Positions 47,440 through 61,600 of a stretch of DNA of 64,000 nt are shown here, piece after piece; position 1 is the first letter of the stretch, and each line of letters opens with the position of its first letter. Location of the stretch: the NCBI RefSeq assembly GCF_019649055.1, contig NW_026570407.1, positions 110,563-174,562 on the forward strand. The letters run 5' to 3'. Made by a program: the position numbers and the translations under genes. The notes beneath the pieces are model-generated. The model saw only the letters and a program-made list of their open reading frames with translations. It ran no database searches and was not told the DNA's origin. The DNA comes from Paramacrobiotus metropolitanus. Lineage: Eukaryota; Tardigrada; Eutardigrada; Parachela; Macrobiotidae.

Positions 47440-50400
47440 AAAACTTGACTATTCACCGGCATTTTTGGATCTCAATAACTACGTGGTGAAACTGCTCCAA
47501 AGTCTGCTTTTAAGGGTTATTCGATGCGCTGAGCACGAATTTCAAGTCGGTTTGCAAAAAAATTTCACCGAAAAAGTTATGGAAAACTTGACTATTCACC
47601 GGCATTTTTGGATCTCAATAACTACGTGGTGAAACTGCTCCAAAGTCTGCTTTTAAGGGTTATTCGATGCGCTGAGCACGAATTTCAAGTCGGTTTGCAA
47701 AAAAAATTTCACCGAAAAAGTTATGGAAAACTTGACTATTCACCGGCATTTTTGGATCTCAATAACTACGTGGTGAAACTGCTCCAAAGTCTGCTTTTAA
47801 GGGTTATTCGATGCGCTGAGCACGAATTTCAAGTCGGTTTGCAAAAAAATTTCACCGAAAAAGTTATGGAAAACTTGACTTTCACCGGCATTTTGGATCT
47901 CAATAACTACGTGGTGAAACTGCTCCAAAGTCTGCTTTTAAGGGTTATTCGATGCGCTGAGCACGAATTTCAAGTCGGTTTGCAAAAAAATTTCACCGAA
48001 AAAAGTTATGGAAAACTTGACTTTTCACCGGCATTTTTGGATCTCAATAACTACGTGGTGAAACTGCTCCAAAGTCTGCTTTTAAGGGTTATTCGATGCG
48101 CTGAGCACGAATCTGAAATCGGTTTGCAAAAAAATTTCACCAGAAAAAGTTACTGTCAGACGTGTCACATTTTCGGCATGTTGGTCAGAACTCAATAACT
48201 ACGTGGTGAAACTGCTCCAAAGTCTGCTTTTAAGGGTTATTCGATGCGCTGAGCACGAATTTCAAGTCGGTTTGCAAAAAAATTTCACCGAAAAAGTTAT
48301 GGAAAACTTGACTTTTCACCGGCATTTTGGATCTCAATAACTACGTGGTGAAACTGCTCCAAAGTCTGCTTTTAAGGGTTATTCGATGCGCTGAGCACGA
48401 ATCTGGAATCGGTTTGCAAAAAAATTTCACCAGAAAAAGTTACTGTCAGACGTGTCACATTTTCGGCATGTTGTCAGAACTCAATAACTGCGTGGTGAAA
48501 CTGCTCCAAAGTCTGCTTTTAAGGGTTATTCGATGCGCTGAGCACGAATTTCAAGTCGGTTTGCAAAAAAATTTCACCGAAAAAGTTACTGTCAGACGTG
48601 TCACATTTTCGCCATGTTGTCAGAACTCAATAACTACGTGGTGAAACTGCTCCAAAGTCTGCTTTTAAGGGTTATTCGATGCGCTGAGCACGAATTTCAA
48701 GTCGGTTTGCAAAAAAATTTCACCGAAAAAGTTATGGAAAACTTGACTATTCACCGGCATTTTTAGATCTCAATAACTACGTGGTGAAACTGCTCCAAAG
48801 TCTGCTTTTAAGGGTTATTCGATGCGCTGAGCACGAATTTCAAGTCGGTTTGCAAAAAAATTTCACCGAAAAAAGTTATGGAAAACTTGACTTTTCACCG
48901 GCATTTTTGGATCTCAATAACTACGTGGTGAAACTGCTCCAAAGTCTGCTTTTAAGGGTTATTCGATGCGCTGAGCACGAATTTCAAGTCGGTTTGCAAA
49001 AAAAATTTCACCGAAAAAGGTTATGGAAAACTTGACTATTCACCGGCATTTTTAGATCTCAATAACTACGTGGTGAAACTGCTCCAAAGTCTGCTTTTAA
49101 GGGTTATTCGATGCGCTGAGCACGAATTTCAAGTCGGTTTGCAAAAAAATTTCACCGAAAAAAGTTATGGAAAACTTGACTATTCACCGGCATTTTGGAT
49201 CTCAATAACTACGTGGTGAAACTGCTCCAAAGTCTGCTTTTAAGGGTTATTCGATGCGCTGAGCACGAATTTCAAGTCGGTTTGCAAAAAAAATTTCACC
49301 GAAAAAAGTTATGGAAAACTTGACTATTCACCGGCATTTCTGGATCTCAATAACTACGTGGTGAAACTGCTCCAAAGTCTGCTTTTGAGGGTTATTCGAT
49401 GCGCTGAGCACGAATTTCAAGTCGGTCTGCAAAAAAAATTTCACCGAAAAAGGTTATGGAAAACTTGACTTTTCACCGGCATTTTGGATCTCAATAACTA
49501 CGTGGTGAAACTGCTCCAAAGTCTGCTTTTAAGGGTTATTCGATGCGCTGAGCACGAATTTCAAGTCGGTTTGCAAAAAAATTTCACCGAAAAAGTTATG
49601 GAAAACTTGACTATTCACCGGCATTTTGGATCTCAATAACTACGTGGTAGAACTGCTCCAAGGTCTGCTTTTAAGGGTTATTCGATGCGCTGAGCACGAA
49701 TTTCAAGTCGGTTTGCAAAAAAAATTTCACCGAAAAAAGTTATGGAAAACTTGACATTTCACCGGCATTTTTGGATCTCAATAACTACGTGGTGAAACTG
49801 CTCCAAAGTCTGCTTTTAAGGGTTATTCGATGCGCTGAGCACGAATTTCAAGTCGGTTTGCAAGAAAAATTTCACCGAAAAAAGTTATGGAAAACTTGAC
49901 TTTTCACCGGCATTTTTGGATCTCAATAACTACGTGGTGAAACTGCTCCAAAGTCTGCTTTTAAGGGTTATTCGATGCGCTGAGCACGAATCTGAAATCG
50001 GTTTGCAAAAAAATTTCACCAGAAAAAGTTACTGTCAGACGTGTCACATTTTCGCCATGTTGTCAGAACTCAATAACTACGTGGTGAAACTGCTCCAAAG
50101 TCTGCTTTTAAGGGTTATTCGATGCGCTGAGCACGAATCTGAAGTCGGTTTGCAAAAAAATTTCACCGAAAAAGTTACTGTCAGACGTGTCACATTTTCG
50201 CCATGTTGTCAGAACTCAATAACTACGTGGTGAAACTGCTCCAAAGTCTGCTTTTAAGGGTTATTCGATGCGCTGAGCACGAATTTCAAGTCGGTTTGCA
50301 AAAAAATTTCACCGAAAAAGTTATGGAAAACTTGCATTTTCACCGGCATTTTGGATCTCAATAACTACGTGGTGAAACTGCTCCAAAGTCTGCTTTTAAG

Positions 50401-51210
50401 GGTTATTCGATGCGCTGAGCACGAATTTCAAGTCGGTTTGCAAAAAAATTTCACCGAAAAAGTTATGGAAAACTTGACTTTTCACCGGCATTTTGGATCT
50501 CAATAACTACGTGGTGAAACTGCTCCAAAGTCTGCTTTTAAGGGTTATTCGATGCGCTGAGCACGAATCTGAAATCGGTTTGCAAAAAAATTTCACCAGA
50601 AAAAGTTACTGTCAGACGTGTCACATTTTCGCCATGTTGTCAGAACTCAATAACTACGTGGTGAAACTGCTCCAAAGTCTGCTTTTAAGGGTTATTCGAT
50701 GCGCTGAGCACGAATTTCAAGTCGGTTTGCAAAAAAATTTCACCGAAAAAGTTACTGTCAGACGTGTCACATTTTCGCCATGTTGTCAGAACTCAATAAC
50801 TACGTGGTGAAACTGCTCCAAAGTCTGCTTTTAAGGGTTATTCGATGCGCTGAGCACGAATTTCAAGTCGGTTTGCAAAAAAATTTCACCGAAAAAGTTA
50901 TGGAAAACTTGACTATTCACCGGCATTTTGGATCTCAATAACTACGTGGTGAAACTGCTCCAAAGTCTGCTTTTAAGGGTTATTCGATGCGCTGAGCACG
51001 AATTTCAAGTCGGTTTGCAAAAAAATTTCACCGAAAAAAGTTATGGAAAACTTGACTTTTCACCGGCATTTTGGATCTCAATAACTACGTGGTGAAACTG
51101 CTCCAAAGTCTGCTTTTAAGGGTTATTCGATGCGCTGAGCACGAATTTCAAGTCGGTTTGCAAAAAAAATTTCACCGAAAAAGTTATGGAAAACTTGACT
51201 ATTCACCGGC
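47440..51210 (+). repeat. Satellite block enriched in the type-B variant CTTGACTATTCACCGG
   Basis: Type B monomers elsewhere read GACTTTTCACC or GCATTTTCACC. In this block many read GACTATTCACC (first near 47447, last near 51197). The variant is essentially absent outside, apart from a GACTATTTTTCACC form near 53793. This marks local spread of one variant by unequal exchange or amplification. Confidence 0.75.
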
Positions 51211-54200
51211 ATTTTGGATCTCAATAACTACGTGGTGAAACTGCTCCAAAGTCTGCTTTTAAGGGTTATTCGATGCGCTGAGCACGAATTTCAAGTCGGT
51301 TTGCAAAAAAATTTCACCGAAAAAGTTATGGAAAACTTGCATTTTCACCGGCATTTTGGATCTCAATAACTACGTGGTGAAACTGCTCCAAAGTCTGCTT
51401 TTAAGGGTTATTCGATGCGCTGAGCACGAATTTCAAGTCGGTTTGCAAAAAAATTTCACCGAAAAAGTTATGGAAAACTTGACTTTTCACCGGCATTTTG
51501 GATCTCAATAACTACGTGGTGAAACTGCTCCAAAGTCTGCTTTTAAGGGTTATTCGATGCGCTGAGCACGAATTTCACCAAAAAGTCATTTGCAAAAAAA
51601 TTTCACCAGAAAAAGTTACTGTCAGACGTGTCACATTTTCGGCATGTTGTTAGAACTCAATAACTGCGTGGTAAAACTGCTCCAAGGTCTGCTTTTAAGG
51701 GTTATTCGATGCGCTGAGCACGAATCTGAAATCGGTTTGCAAAAAAAATTTCACCAGAAAAAGTTACTGTCAGACGTGTCACATTTTCGCCATGTTGTCA
51801 GAACTCAATAACTACGTGGTGAAACTGCTCCAAAGTCTGCTTTTAAGGGTTATTCGATGCGCTGAGCACAGATTTCAAGTCAGTTTGCAAAAAAAATTTC
51901 ACCGAAAAAGTTATGGAAAACTTGCATTTTCACCGGCATTTTTGGATCTCAATAACTACGTGGTGAAACTGCTCCAAAGTCTGCTTTTAAGGGTTATTCG
52001 ATGCGCTGAGCACGAATTTCAAGTCAGTTTGCAAAAAAATTTCACCGAAAAAGTTATGGAAAACTTGACTTTTCACCGGCATTTTGGATCTCAATAACTA
52101 CGTGGTGAAACTGCTCCAAAGTCTGCTTTTAATGGTTATTCGATGCGCTGAGCACGAATCTGAAATCGGTTTGCAAAAAAAATTTCACCAGAAAAAGTTA
52201 CTGTCAGACGTGTCACATTTTCGCCATGTTGTCAGAACTCAATAACTACGTGGTGAAACTGCTCCAAAGTCTGCTTTTAAGGGTTATTCGATGCGCTGAG
52301 CACGAATTTCAAGTCGGTTTGCAAAAAAATTTCACCGAAAAAGTTACTGTCAGACGTGTCACATTTTCGCCATGTTGTCAGAACTCAATAACTACGTGGT
52401 GAAACTGCTCCAAAGTCTGCTTTTAAGGGTTATTCGATGCGCTGAGCACGAATTTCAAGTCGGTTTGCAAAAAAAATTTCACCGAAAAAGTTATGGAAAA
52501 CTTGACTTTTCACCGGCATTTTTGGATCTCAATAACTACGTGGTGAAACTGCTCCAAAGTCTGCTTTTAAGGGTTATTCGATGCGCTGAGCACGAATTTC
52601 AAGTCGGTTTGCAAAAAAATTTCACCGAAAAAGTTATGGAAAACTTGACTTTCACCGGCATTTTTGGATCTCAATAACTACGTGGTGAAACTGCTCCAAA
52701 GTCTGCTTTTAAGGGTTATTCGATGCGCTGAGCACGAATTTCAAGTCGGTTTGCAAAAAAATTTCACCGAAAAAAGTTATGGAAAACTTGACTTTTCACC
52801 GGCATTTTGGATCTCAATAACTACGTGGTGAAACTGCTCCAAAGTCTGCTTTTAAGGGTTATTCGATGCGCTGAGCACGAATTTCAAGTCAGTTTGCAAA
52901 AAAATTTCACCGAAAAAGTTATGGAAAACTTGCATTTTCACCGGCATTTTGGATCTCAATAACTACGTGGTGAAACTGCTCCAAAGTCTGCTTTTAAGGG
53001 TTATTCGATGCGCTGAGCACGAATTTCAAGTCGGTTTGCAAAAAAAATTTCACCGAAAAAGTTATGGAAAACTTGACTTTTCACCGGCATTTTGGATCTC
53101 AATAACTACGTGGTGAAACTGCTCCAAAGTCTGCTTTTAAGGGTTATTCGATGCGCTGAGCACGAATTTCAAGTCAGTTTGCAAAAAAAATTTCACCGAA
53201 AAAAGTTATGGAAAACTTGACATTTCACCGGCATTTTGGATCTCAATAACTACGTGGTGAAACTGCTCCAAAGTCTGCTTTTAAGGGTTATTCGATGCGC
53301 TGAGCACGAATTTCAAGTCAGTTTGCAAAAAAATTTCACCGAAAAAGTTATGGAAAACTTGACTTTTCACCGGCATTTTGGATCTCAATAACTACGTGGT
53401 GAAACTGCTCCAAAGTCTGCTTTTAAGGGTTATTCGATGCGCTGAGCACGAATCTGGAATCGGTTTGCAAAAAAATTTCACCGAAAAAGTTACTGTCAGA
53501 CGTGTCACATTTTCGCCATGTTGTGAACTCAATAACTACGTGGTGAAACTGCTCCAAAGTCTGCTTTTAAGGGTTATTCGATGCGCTGAGCACGAATCTG
53601 AAATCGGTTGCAAAAAAATTTCACCAGAAAAAGTTACTGTCAGACGTGTCACATTTTCGCCATGTTGTCAGAACTCAATAACTACGTGGTGAAACTGCTC
53701 CAAAGTCTGCTTTTAAGGGTTATTCGATGCGCTGAGCACGAATTTCAAGTCAGTTTGCAAAAAAATTTCACCGAAAAAGTTATGGAAAACTTGACTATTT
53801 TTCACCGGCATTTTGGATCTCAATAACTACGTGGTGAAACTGCTCCAAAGTCTGCTTTTAAGGGTTATTCGATGCGCTGAGCACGAATTTCAAGTCGGTT
53901 TGCAAAAAAATTTCACCGAAAAAAGTTATGGAAAACTTGACTTTTCACCGGCATTTTGGATCTCAATAACTACGTGGTGAAACTGCTCCAAAGTCTGCTT
54001 TTAAGGGTTATTCGATGCGCTGAGCACGAATCTGAAATCGGTTTGCAAAAAAATTTCACCGAAAAAGTTACTGTCAGACGTGTCACATTTTCGGCATGTT
54101 GTCAGAACTCAATAACTACGTGGTGAAACTGCTCCAAAGTCTGCTTTTAAGGGTTATTCGATGCGCTGAGCACGAATTTCAAGTCAGTTTGCAAAAAAAT

Positions 54201-55680
54201 TTCACCAGAAAAAGTTACTGTCAGACGTGTCACATTTTCGCCATGTTGTCAGAACTCAATAACTACGTGGTGAAACTGCTCCAAAGTCTGCTTTTAAGGG
54301 TTATTCGATGCGCTGAGCACGAATTTCAAGTCAGTTTGCAAAAAAATTTCACCGAAAAAAGTTATGGAAAACTTGCATTTTTACCGGCATTTTTGGATCT
54401 CAATAACTACGTGGTGAAACTGCTCCAAAGTCTGCTTTTAAGGGTTATTCGATGCGCTGAGCACGAATTTCAAGTCGGTTTGCAAAAAAATTTCACCGAA
54501 AAAAGTTATGGAAAACTTGACTTTTCACCGGCATTTTTGGATCTCAATAACTACGTGGTGAAACTGCTCCAAAGTCTGCTTTTAAGGGTTATTCGATGCG
54601 CTGAGCACGAATTTCAAGTCAGTTTGCAAAAAAATTTCACCGAAAAAGTTATGGAAAACTTGACTTTTCACCGGCATTTTTGGATCTCAATAACTACGTG
54701 GTGAAACTGCTCCAAAGTCTGCTTTTAAGGGTTATTCGATGCGCTGAGCACGAATTTCAAGTCAGTTTGCAAAAAAATTTCACCGAAAAAGTTATGGAAA
54801 ACTTGACATTTCACCGGCATTTTGGATCTCAATAACTACGTGGTGAAACTGCTCCAAAGTCTGCTTTTAAGGGTTATTCGATGCGCTGAGCACGAATTTC
54901 AAGTCAGTTTGCAAAAAAATTTCACCGAAAAAGTTATGGAAAACTTGACTTTTCACCGGCATTTTGGATCTCAATAACTACGTGGTGAAACTGCTCCAAA
55001 GTCTGCTTTTAAGGGTTATTCGATGCGCTGAGCACGAATTTCAAGTCGGTTTGCAAAAAAATTTCACCGAAAAAGTTATGGAAAACTTGCATTTTCACCG
55101 GCATTTTGGATCTCAATAACTACGTGGTGAAACTGCTCCAAAGTCTGCTTTTAAGGGTTATTCGATGCGCTGAGCACGAATCTGAGAATCGGTTTGCAAA
55201 AAAATTTCACCAGAAAAAGTTACTGTCAGACGTGTCACATTTTCGCCATGTTGTCAGAACTCAATAACTACGTGGTGAAACTGCTCCAAAGTCTGCTTTT
55301 AAGGGTTATTCGATGCGCTGAGCACGAATTTCAAGTCGGTTTGCAAAAAAATTTCACCGAAAAAGTTATGGAAAACTTGCATTTTCACCGGCATTTTGGA
55401 TCTCAATAACTACGTGGTGAAACTGCTCCAAAGTCTGCTTTTAAGGGTTATTCGATGCGCTGAGCACGAATTTCAAGTCGGTTTGCAAAAAAATTTCACC
55501 GAAAAAGTTATGGAAAACTTGACTTTTCACCGGCATTTTTGGATCTCAATAACTACGTGGTGAAACTGCTCCAAAGTCTGCTTTTAAGGGTTATTCGATG
55601 CGCTGAGCACGAATCTGAAATCGGTTTGCAAAAAAATTTCACCGAAAAAGTTACTGTCAGACGTGTCACATTTTCGCCAT

Positions 55681-58600
55681 GTTGTGAGAACTCAATAACT
55701 ACGTGGTGAAACTGCTCCAAAGTCTGCTTTTAAGGGTTATTCGATGCGCTGAGCACGAATTTCAAGTCGGTTTGCAAAAAAATTTCACTAGAAGAAGTTA
55801 CTGTCAGACGTGTCACATTTTCGCCATGTTGTCAGAACTCAATAACTACGTGGTGAAACTGCTCCAAAGTCTGCATTTAAGGGTTATTCGATGCGCTGAG
55901 CACGAATTTTAAGTCAGTTTGCAAAAAAATTTCACCGAAAAAGTTATGGAAAACTTGACTTTTCACCGGCATTTTTGGATCTCAATAACTACGTGGTGAA
56001 ACTGCTCCAAAGTCTGCTTTTAAGGGTTATTCGATGCGCTGAGCACGAATTTCAAGTCGGTTTGCAAAAAAATTTCACCGAAAAAGTTATGGAAAACTTG
56101 ACTTTCACCGGCATTTTGGATCTCAATAACTACGTGGTGAAACTGCTCCAAAGTCTGCTTTTAAGGGTTATTCGATGCGCTGAGCACGAATTTCAAGTCG
56201 GTTTGCAAAAAAAATTTCACCGAAAAAGTTATGGAAAACTTGCATTTTCACCGGCATTTTGGATCTCAATAACTACGTGGTGAAACTGCTCCAAAGTCTG
56301 CTTTTAAGGGTTATTCGATGCGCTGAGCACGAATTTCAAGTCGGTTTGCAAAAAAATTTCACCGAAAAAAGTTATGGAAAACTTGACTTTTCACCGGCAT
56401 TTTGGATCTCAATAACTACGTGGTGAAACTGCTCCAAAGTCTGCTTTTAAGGGTTATTCGATGCGCTGAGCACGAATTTCAAGTCGGTTTGCAAAAAAAT
56501 TTCACCAGAAAAAGTTATGGAAAACTTGACTTTTCACCGGCATTTTTGGATCTCAATAACTACGTGGTGAAACTGCTCCAAAGTCTGCTTTTAAGGGTTA
56601 TTCGATGCGCTGAGCACGAATCTGAAATCGGTTTGCAAAAAAATTTCACCAGAAAAAGTTACTGTCAGACGTGTCACATTTCGCCATGTTGTGAGAACTC
56701 AATAACTACGTGGTGAAACTGCTCCAAAGTCTGCTTTTAAGGGTTATTCGATGCGCTGAGCACGAATTTTAAATCAGTTTGCAAAAAAAATTTCACCGAA
56801 AAAAGTTATGGAAAACTTGACTTTTCACCGGCATTTTGGATCTCAATAACTACGTGGTGAAACTGCTCCAAAGTCTGCTTTTAAGGGTTATTCGATGCGC
56901 TGAGCACGAATCTGAAATCAGTTTGCAAAAAAATTTCACCAGAAAAAGTTACTGTCAGACGTGTCACATTTTCGCCATGTTGTGAGAACTCAATAACTAC
57001 GTGGTGAAACTGCTCCAAAGTCTGCTTTTAAGGGTTATTCGATGCGCTGAGCACGAATCTGAAATCAGTTTGCAAAAAAATTTCACCGAAAAAGTTACTG
57101 TCAGACGTGTCACATTTTCGCCATGTTGTGAACTCAATAACTACGTGGTGAAACTGCTCCAAAGTCTGCTTTTAAGGGTTATTCGATGCGCTGAGCACGA
57201 ATCTCAGAATCAGTTTGCAAAAAAATTTCACCAGAAAAAGTTACTGTCAGACGTGTCACATTTTCGCCATGTTGTGAGAACTCAATAACTACGTGGTGAA
57301 ACTGCTCCAAAGTCTGCTTTTAAGGGTTATTCGATGCGCTGAGCACGAATTTCAAGTCAGTTTGCAAAAAAATTTCACCGAAAAAGTTATGGAAAACTTG
57401 ACTTTTCACCGGCATTTTGGATCTCAATAACTACGTGGTGAAACTGCTCCAAAGTCTGCTTTTAAGGGTTATTCGATGCGCTGAGCACGAATCTGAAATC
57501 AGTTTGCAAAAAATTTTCACCAGAAAAGTTACTGTCAGACGTGTCACATTTTCGCCATGTTGTTTGAACTCAATAACTACGTGGTGAAACTGCTCCAAAG
57601 TCTGCTTTTAAGGGTTATTCGATGCGCTGAGCACGAATTTCAAGTCGGTTTGCAAAAAAATTTCACCGAAAAAGTTATGGAAAACTTGCATTTTCACCGG
57701 CATTTTGGATCTCAATAACTACGTGGTGAAACTGCTCCAAAGTCTGCTTTTAAGGGTTATTCGATGCGCTGAGCACAGATCTGAAATCAGTTTGCAAAAA
57801 AATTTCACCGAAAAAGTTACTGTCAGACGTGTCACATTTTCGCCATGTTGTGAGAACTCAATAACTACGTGGTGAAACTGCTCCAAAGTCTGCTTTTAAG
57901 GGTTATTCGATGCGCTGAGCACGAATTTCAAGTCAGTTTGCAAAAAAATTTCACCAGAAAAAGTTACTGTCAGACGTGTCACATTTTCGCCATGTTGTCA
58001 GAACTCAATAACTACGTGGTGAAACTGCTCCAAAGTCTGCTTTTAAGGGTTATTCGATGCGCTGAGCACGAATTTCAAGTCAGTTTGCAAAAAAATTTCA
58101 CCGAAAAAGTTATGGAAAACTTGACTTTTCACCGGCATTTTGGATCTCAATAACTACGTGGTGAAACTGCTCAAAGTCTGCTTTAAGGGTTATTCGATGC
58201 GCTGAGCACGAATCTGAAATCGGTTTGCAAAAAAATTTCACCAGAAAAAGTTACTGTCAGACGTGTCACATTTTCGCCATGTTGTCAGAACTCAATAACT
58301 ACGTGGTGAAACTGCTCCAAAGTCTGCTTTTAAGGGTTATTCGATGCGCTGAGCACGAATTTCAAGTCAGTTTGCAAAAAAATTTCACCGAAAAAGTTAT
58401 GGAAAACTTGCATTTTCACCGGCATTTTGGATCTCAATAACTACGTGGTGAAACTGCTCCAAAGTCTGCTTTTAAGGGTTATTCGATGCGCTGAGCACGA
58501 ATCTGAAATCGGTTTGCAAAAAATTTCACCGAAAAAGTTACTGTCAGACGTGTCACATTTCGCCATGTTGAGAACTCAATAACTACGTGGTGAAACTGCT

Positions 58601-61600
58601 CCAAAGTCTGCTTTTAAGGGTTATTCGATGCGCTGAGCACGAATTTTAAGTCAGTTTGCAAAAAAATTTCACCAGAAAAAGTTACTGTCAGACGTGTCAC
58701 ATTTTCGCCATGTTGTGAGAACTCAATAACTACGTGGTGAAACTGCTCCAAAGTCTGCTTTTAAGGGTTATTCGATGCGCTGAGCACGAATTTTAAGTCA
58801 GTTTGCAAAAAAATTTCACCGAAAAAGTTATGGAAAACTTGACTTTTCACCGGCATTTTGGATCTCAATAACTACGTGGTGAAACTGCTCCAAAGTCTGC
58901 TTTTAAGGGTTATTCGATGCGCTGAGCACGAATCTGAAATCGGTTTGCAAAAAAATTTCACCAGAAAAAGTTACTGTCAGACGTGTCACATTTTCGCCAT
59001 GTTGTGAGAACTCAATAACTACGTGGTGAAACTGCTCCAAAGTCTGCTTTTAAGGGTTATTCGATGCGCTGAGCACGAATTTTAAGTCAGTTTGCAAAAA
59101 AAATTTCACCGAAAAAGTTATGGAAAACTTGACTTTTCACCGGCATTTTGGATCTCAATAACTACGTGGTGAAACTGCTCCAAAGTCTGCTTTTAAGGGT
59201 TATTCGATGCGCTGAGCACGAATCTGAAGTCAGTTTGCAAAAAAATTTCACCAGAAAAAGTTACTGTCAGACGTGTCACATTTTCGCCATGTTGTCAGAA
59301 CTCAATAACTACGTGGTGAAACTGCTCCAAAGTCTGCTTTTAAGGGTTATTCGATGCGCTGAGCACGAATTTCAAGTCAGTTTGCAAAAAAATTTCACCG
59401 AAAAAAGTTATGGAAAACTTGACTTTTCACCGGCATTTTGGATCTCAATAACTACGTGGTGAAACTGCTCCAAAGTCTGCTTTTAAGGGTTATTCGATGC
59501 GCTGAGCACGAATCTGAAATCAGTTTGCAAAAAAATTTCACCAGAAAAAGTTACTGTCAGACGTGTCACATTTCGCCATGTTGTGAGAACTCAATAACTA
59601 CGTGGTGAAACTGCTCCAAAGTCTGCTTTTAAGGGTTATTCGATGCGCTGAGCACGAATTTCAAGTCGGTTTGCAAAAAAATTTCACCGAAAAAGTTATG
59701 GAAAACTTGCATTTTCACCGGCATTTTGGATCTCAATAACTACGTGGTGAAACTGGCTCCAAAGTCTGCTTTTAAGGGTTATTCGATGCGCTGAGCACGA
59801 ATCTGAAATCGGTTTGCAAAAAAATTTCACCAGAAAAAGTTACTGTCAGACGTGTCACATTTTCGCCATGTTGTGAGAACTCAATAACTACGTGGTGAAA
59901 CTGCTCCAAAGTCTGCTTTTAAGGGTTATTCGATGCGCTGAGCACGAATTTTAAGTCGGTTTGCAAAAAAATTTCACCGAAAAAGTTATGGAAAACTTGA
60001 CTTTTCACCGGCATTTTGGATCTCAATAACTACGTGGTGAAACTGCTCCAAAGTCTGCTTTTAAGGGTTATTCGATGCGCTGAGCACGAATCTGAAATCG
60101 GTTTGCAAAAAAATTTCACCAGAAAAAGTTACTGTCAGACGTGTCACATTTTCATATGTTGTGAGAACTCAATAACTACGTGGTGAAACTGCTCCAAAGT
60201 CTGCTTTTAAGGGTTATTCGATGCGCTGAGCACGAATTTCAAGTCGGTTTGCAAAAAAATTTCACCGAAAAAGTTATGGAAAACTTGACTTTTCACCGGC
60301 ATTTTGGATCTCAATAACTACGTGGTGAAACTGCTCCAAAGTCTGCTTTTAAGGGTTATTCGATGCGCTGAGCACGAATTTTAAGTCAGTTTGCAAAAAA
60401 ATTTCACCGAAAAAAGTTATGGAAAACTTGACTTTTCACCGGCATTTGGATCTCAATAACTACGTGGTGAAACTGCTCCAAAGTCTGCTTTAAGGGTTAT
60501 TCGATGCGCTGAGCACGAATCTGAGATCAGTTTGCAAAAAAATTTCACCAGAAAAAGTTACTGTCAGACGTGTCACATTTTCGCCATGTTGTGAACTCAA
60601 TAACTACGTGGTGAAACTGCTCCAAAGTCTGCTTTTAAGGGTTATTCGATGCGCTGAGCACGAATTTCAAGTCAGTTTGCAAAAAAATTTCACCGAAAAA
60701 GTTATGGAAAACTTGACATTTTCACCGGCATTTTGGATCTCAATAACTACGTGGTGAAACTGCTCAAAGTCTGCTTTTAAGGGTTATTCGATGCGCTGAG
60801 CACGAATCTGAAATCGGTTGCAAAAAAATTTCACCAGAAAAAGTTACTGTCAGACGTGTCACATTTTCGCCATGTTGTGAGAACTCAATAACTACGTGGT
60901 GAAACTGCTCAAAGTCTGCTTTTAAGGGTTATTCGATGCGCTGAGCACGAATTTCAAGTCGGTTTGCAAAAAAATTTCACCGAAAAAGTTATGGAAAACT
61001 TGTTTTCACCGGCATTTTGGATCTCAATAACTACGTGGTGAAACTGCTCCAAAGTCTGCTTTTAAGGGTTATTCGATGCGCTGAGCACGAATCTGAAATC
61101 GGTTTGCAAAAAATTTCACCAGAAAAAGTTACTGTCAGACGTGTCACATTTTCGCCATGTTGTGAGAACTCAATAACTACGTGGTGAAACTGCTCCAAAG
61201 TCTGCTTTTAAGGGTTATTCGATGCGCTGAGCACGAATTTCAAATCGGTTGCAAAAAATTTCACCGAAAAAGTTATGGAAAACTTGACTTTTCACCGGCA
61301 TTTTGGATCTCAATAACTACGTGGTGAAACTGCTCCAAAAGTCTGCTTTTAAGGGTTATTCGATGCGCTGAGCACAGATCTGAGAATCAGTTTGCAAAAA
61401 AATTTCACCAGAAAAAGTTACTGTCAGACGTGTCACATTTTCGCCATGTTGTGAGAACTCAATAACTACGTGGTGAAACTGCTCCAAAGTCTGCTTTTAA
61501 GGGTTATTCGATGCGCTGAGCACGAATTTCAAATCGGTTGCAAAAAAATTTCACCGAAAAAAGTTATGGAAAACTTGACTTTTCACCGGCATTTTGGATC

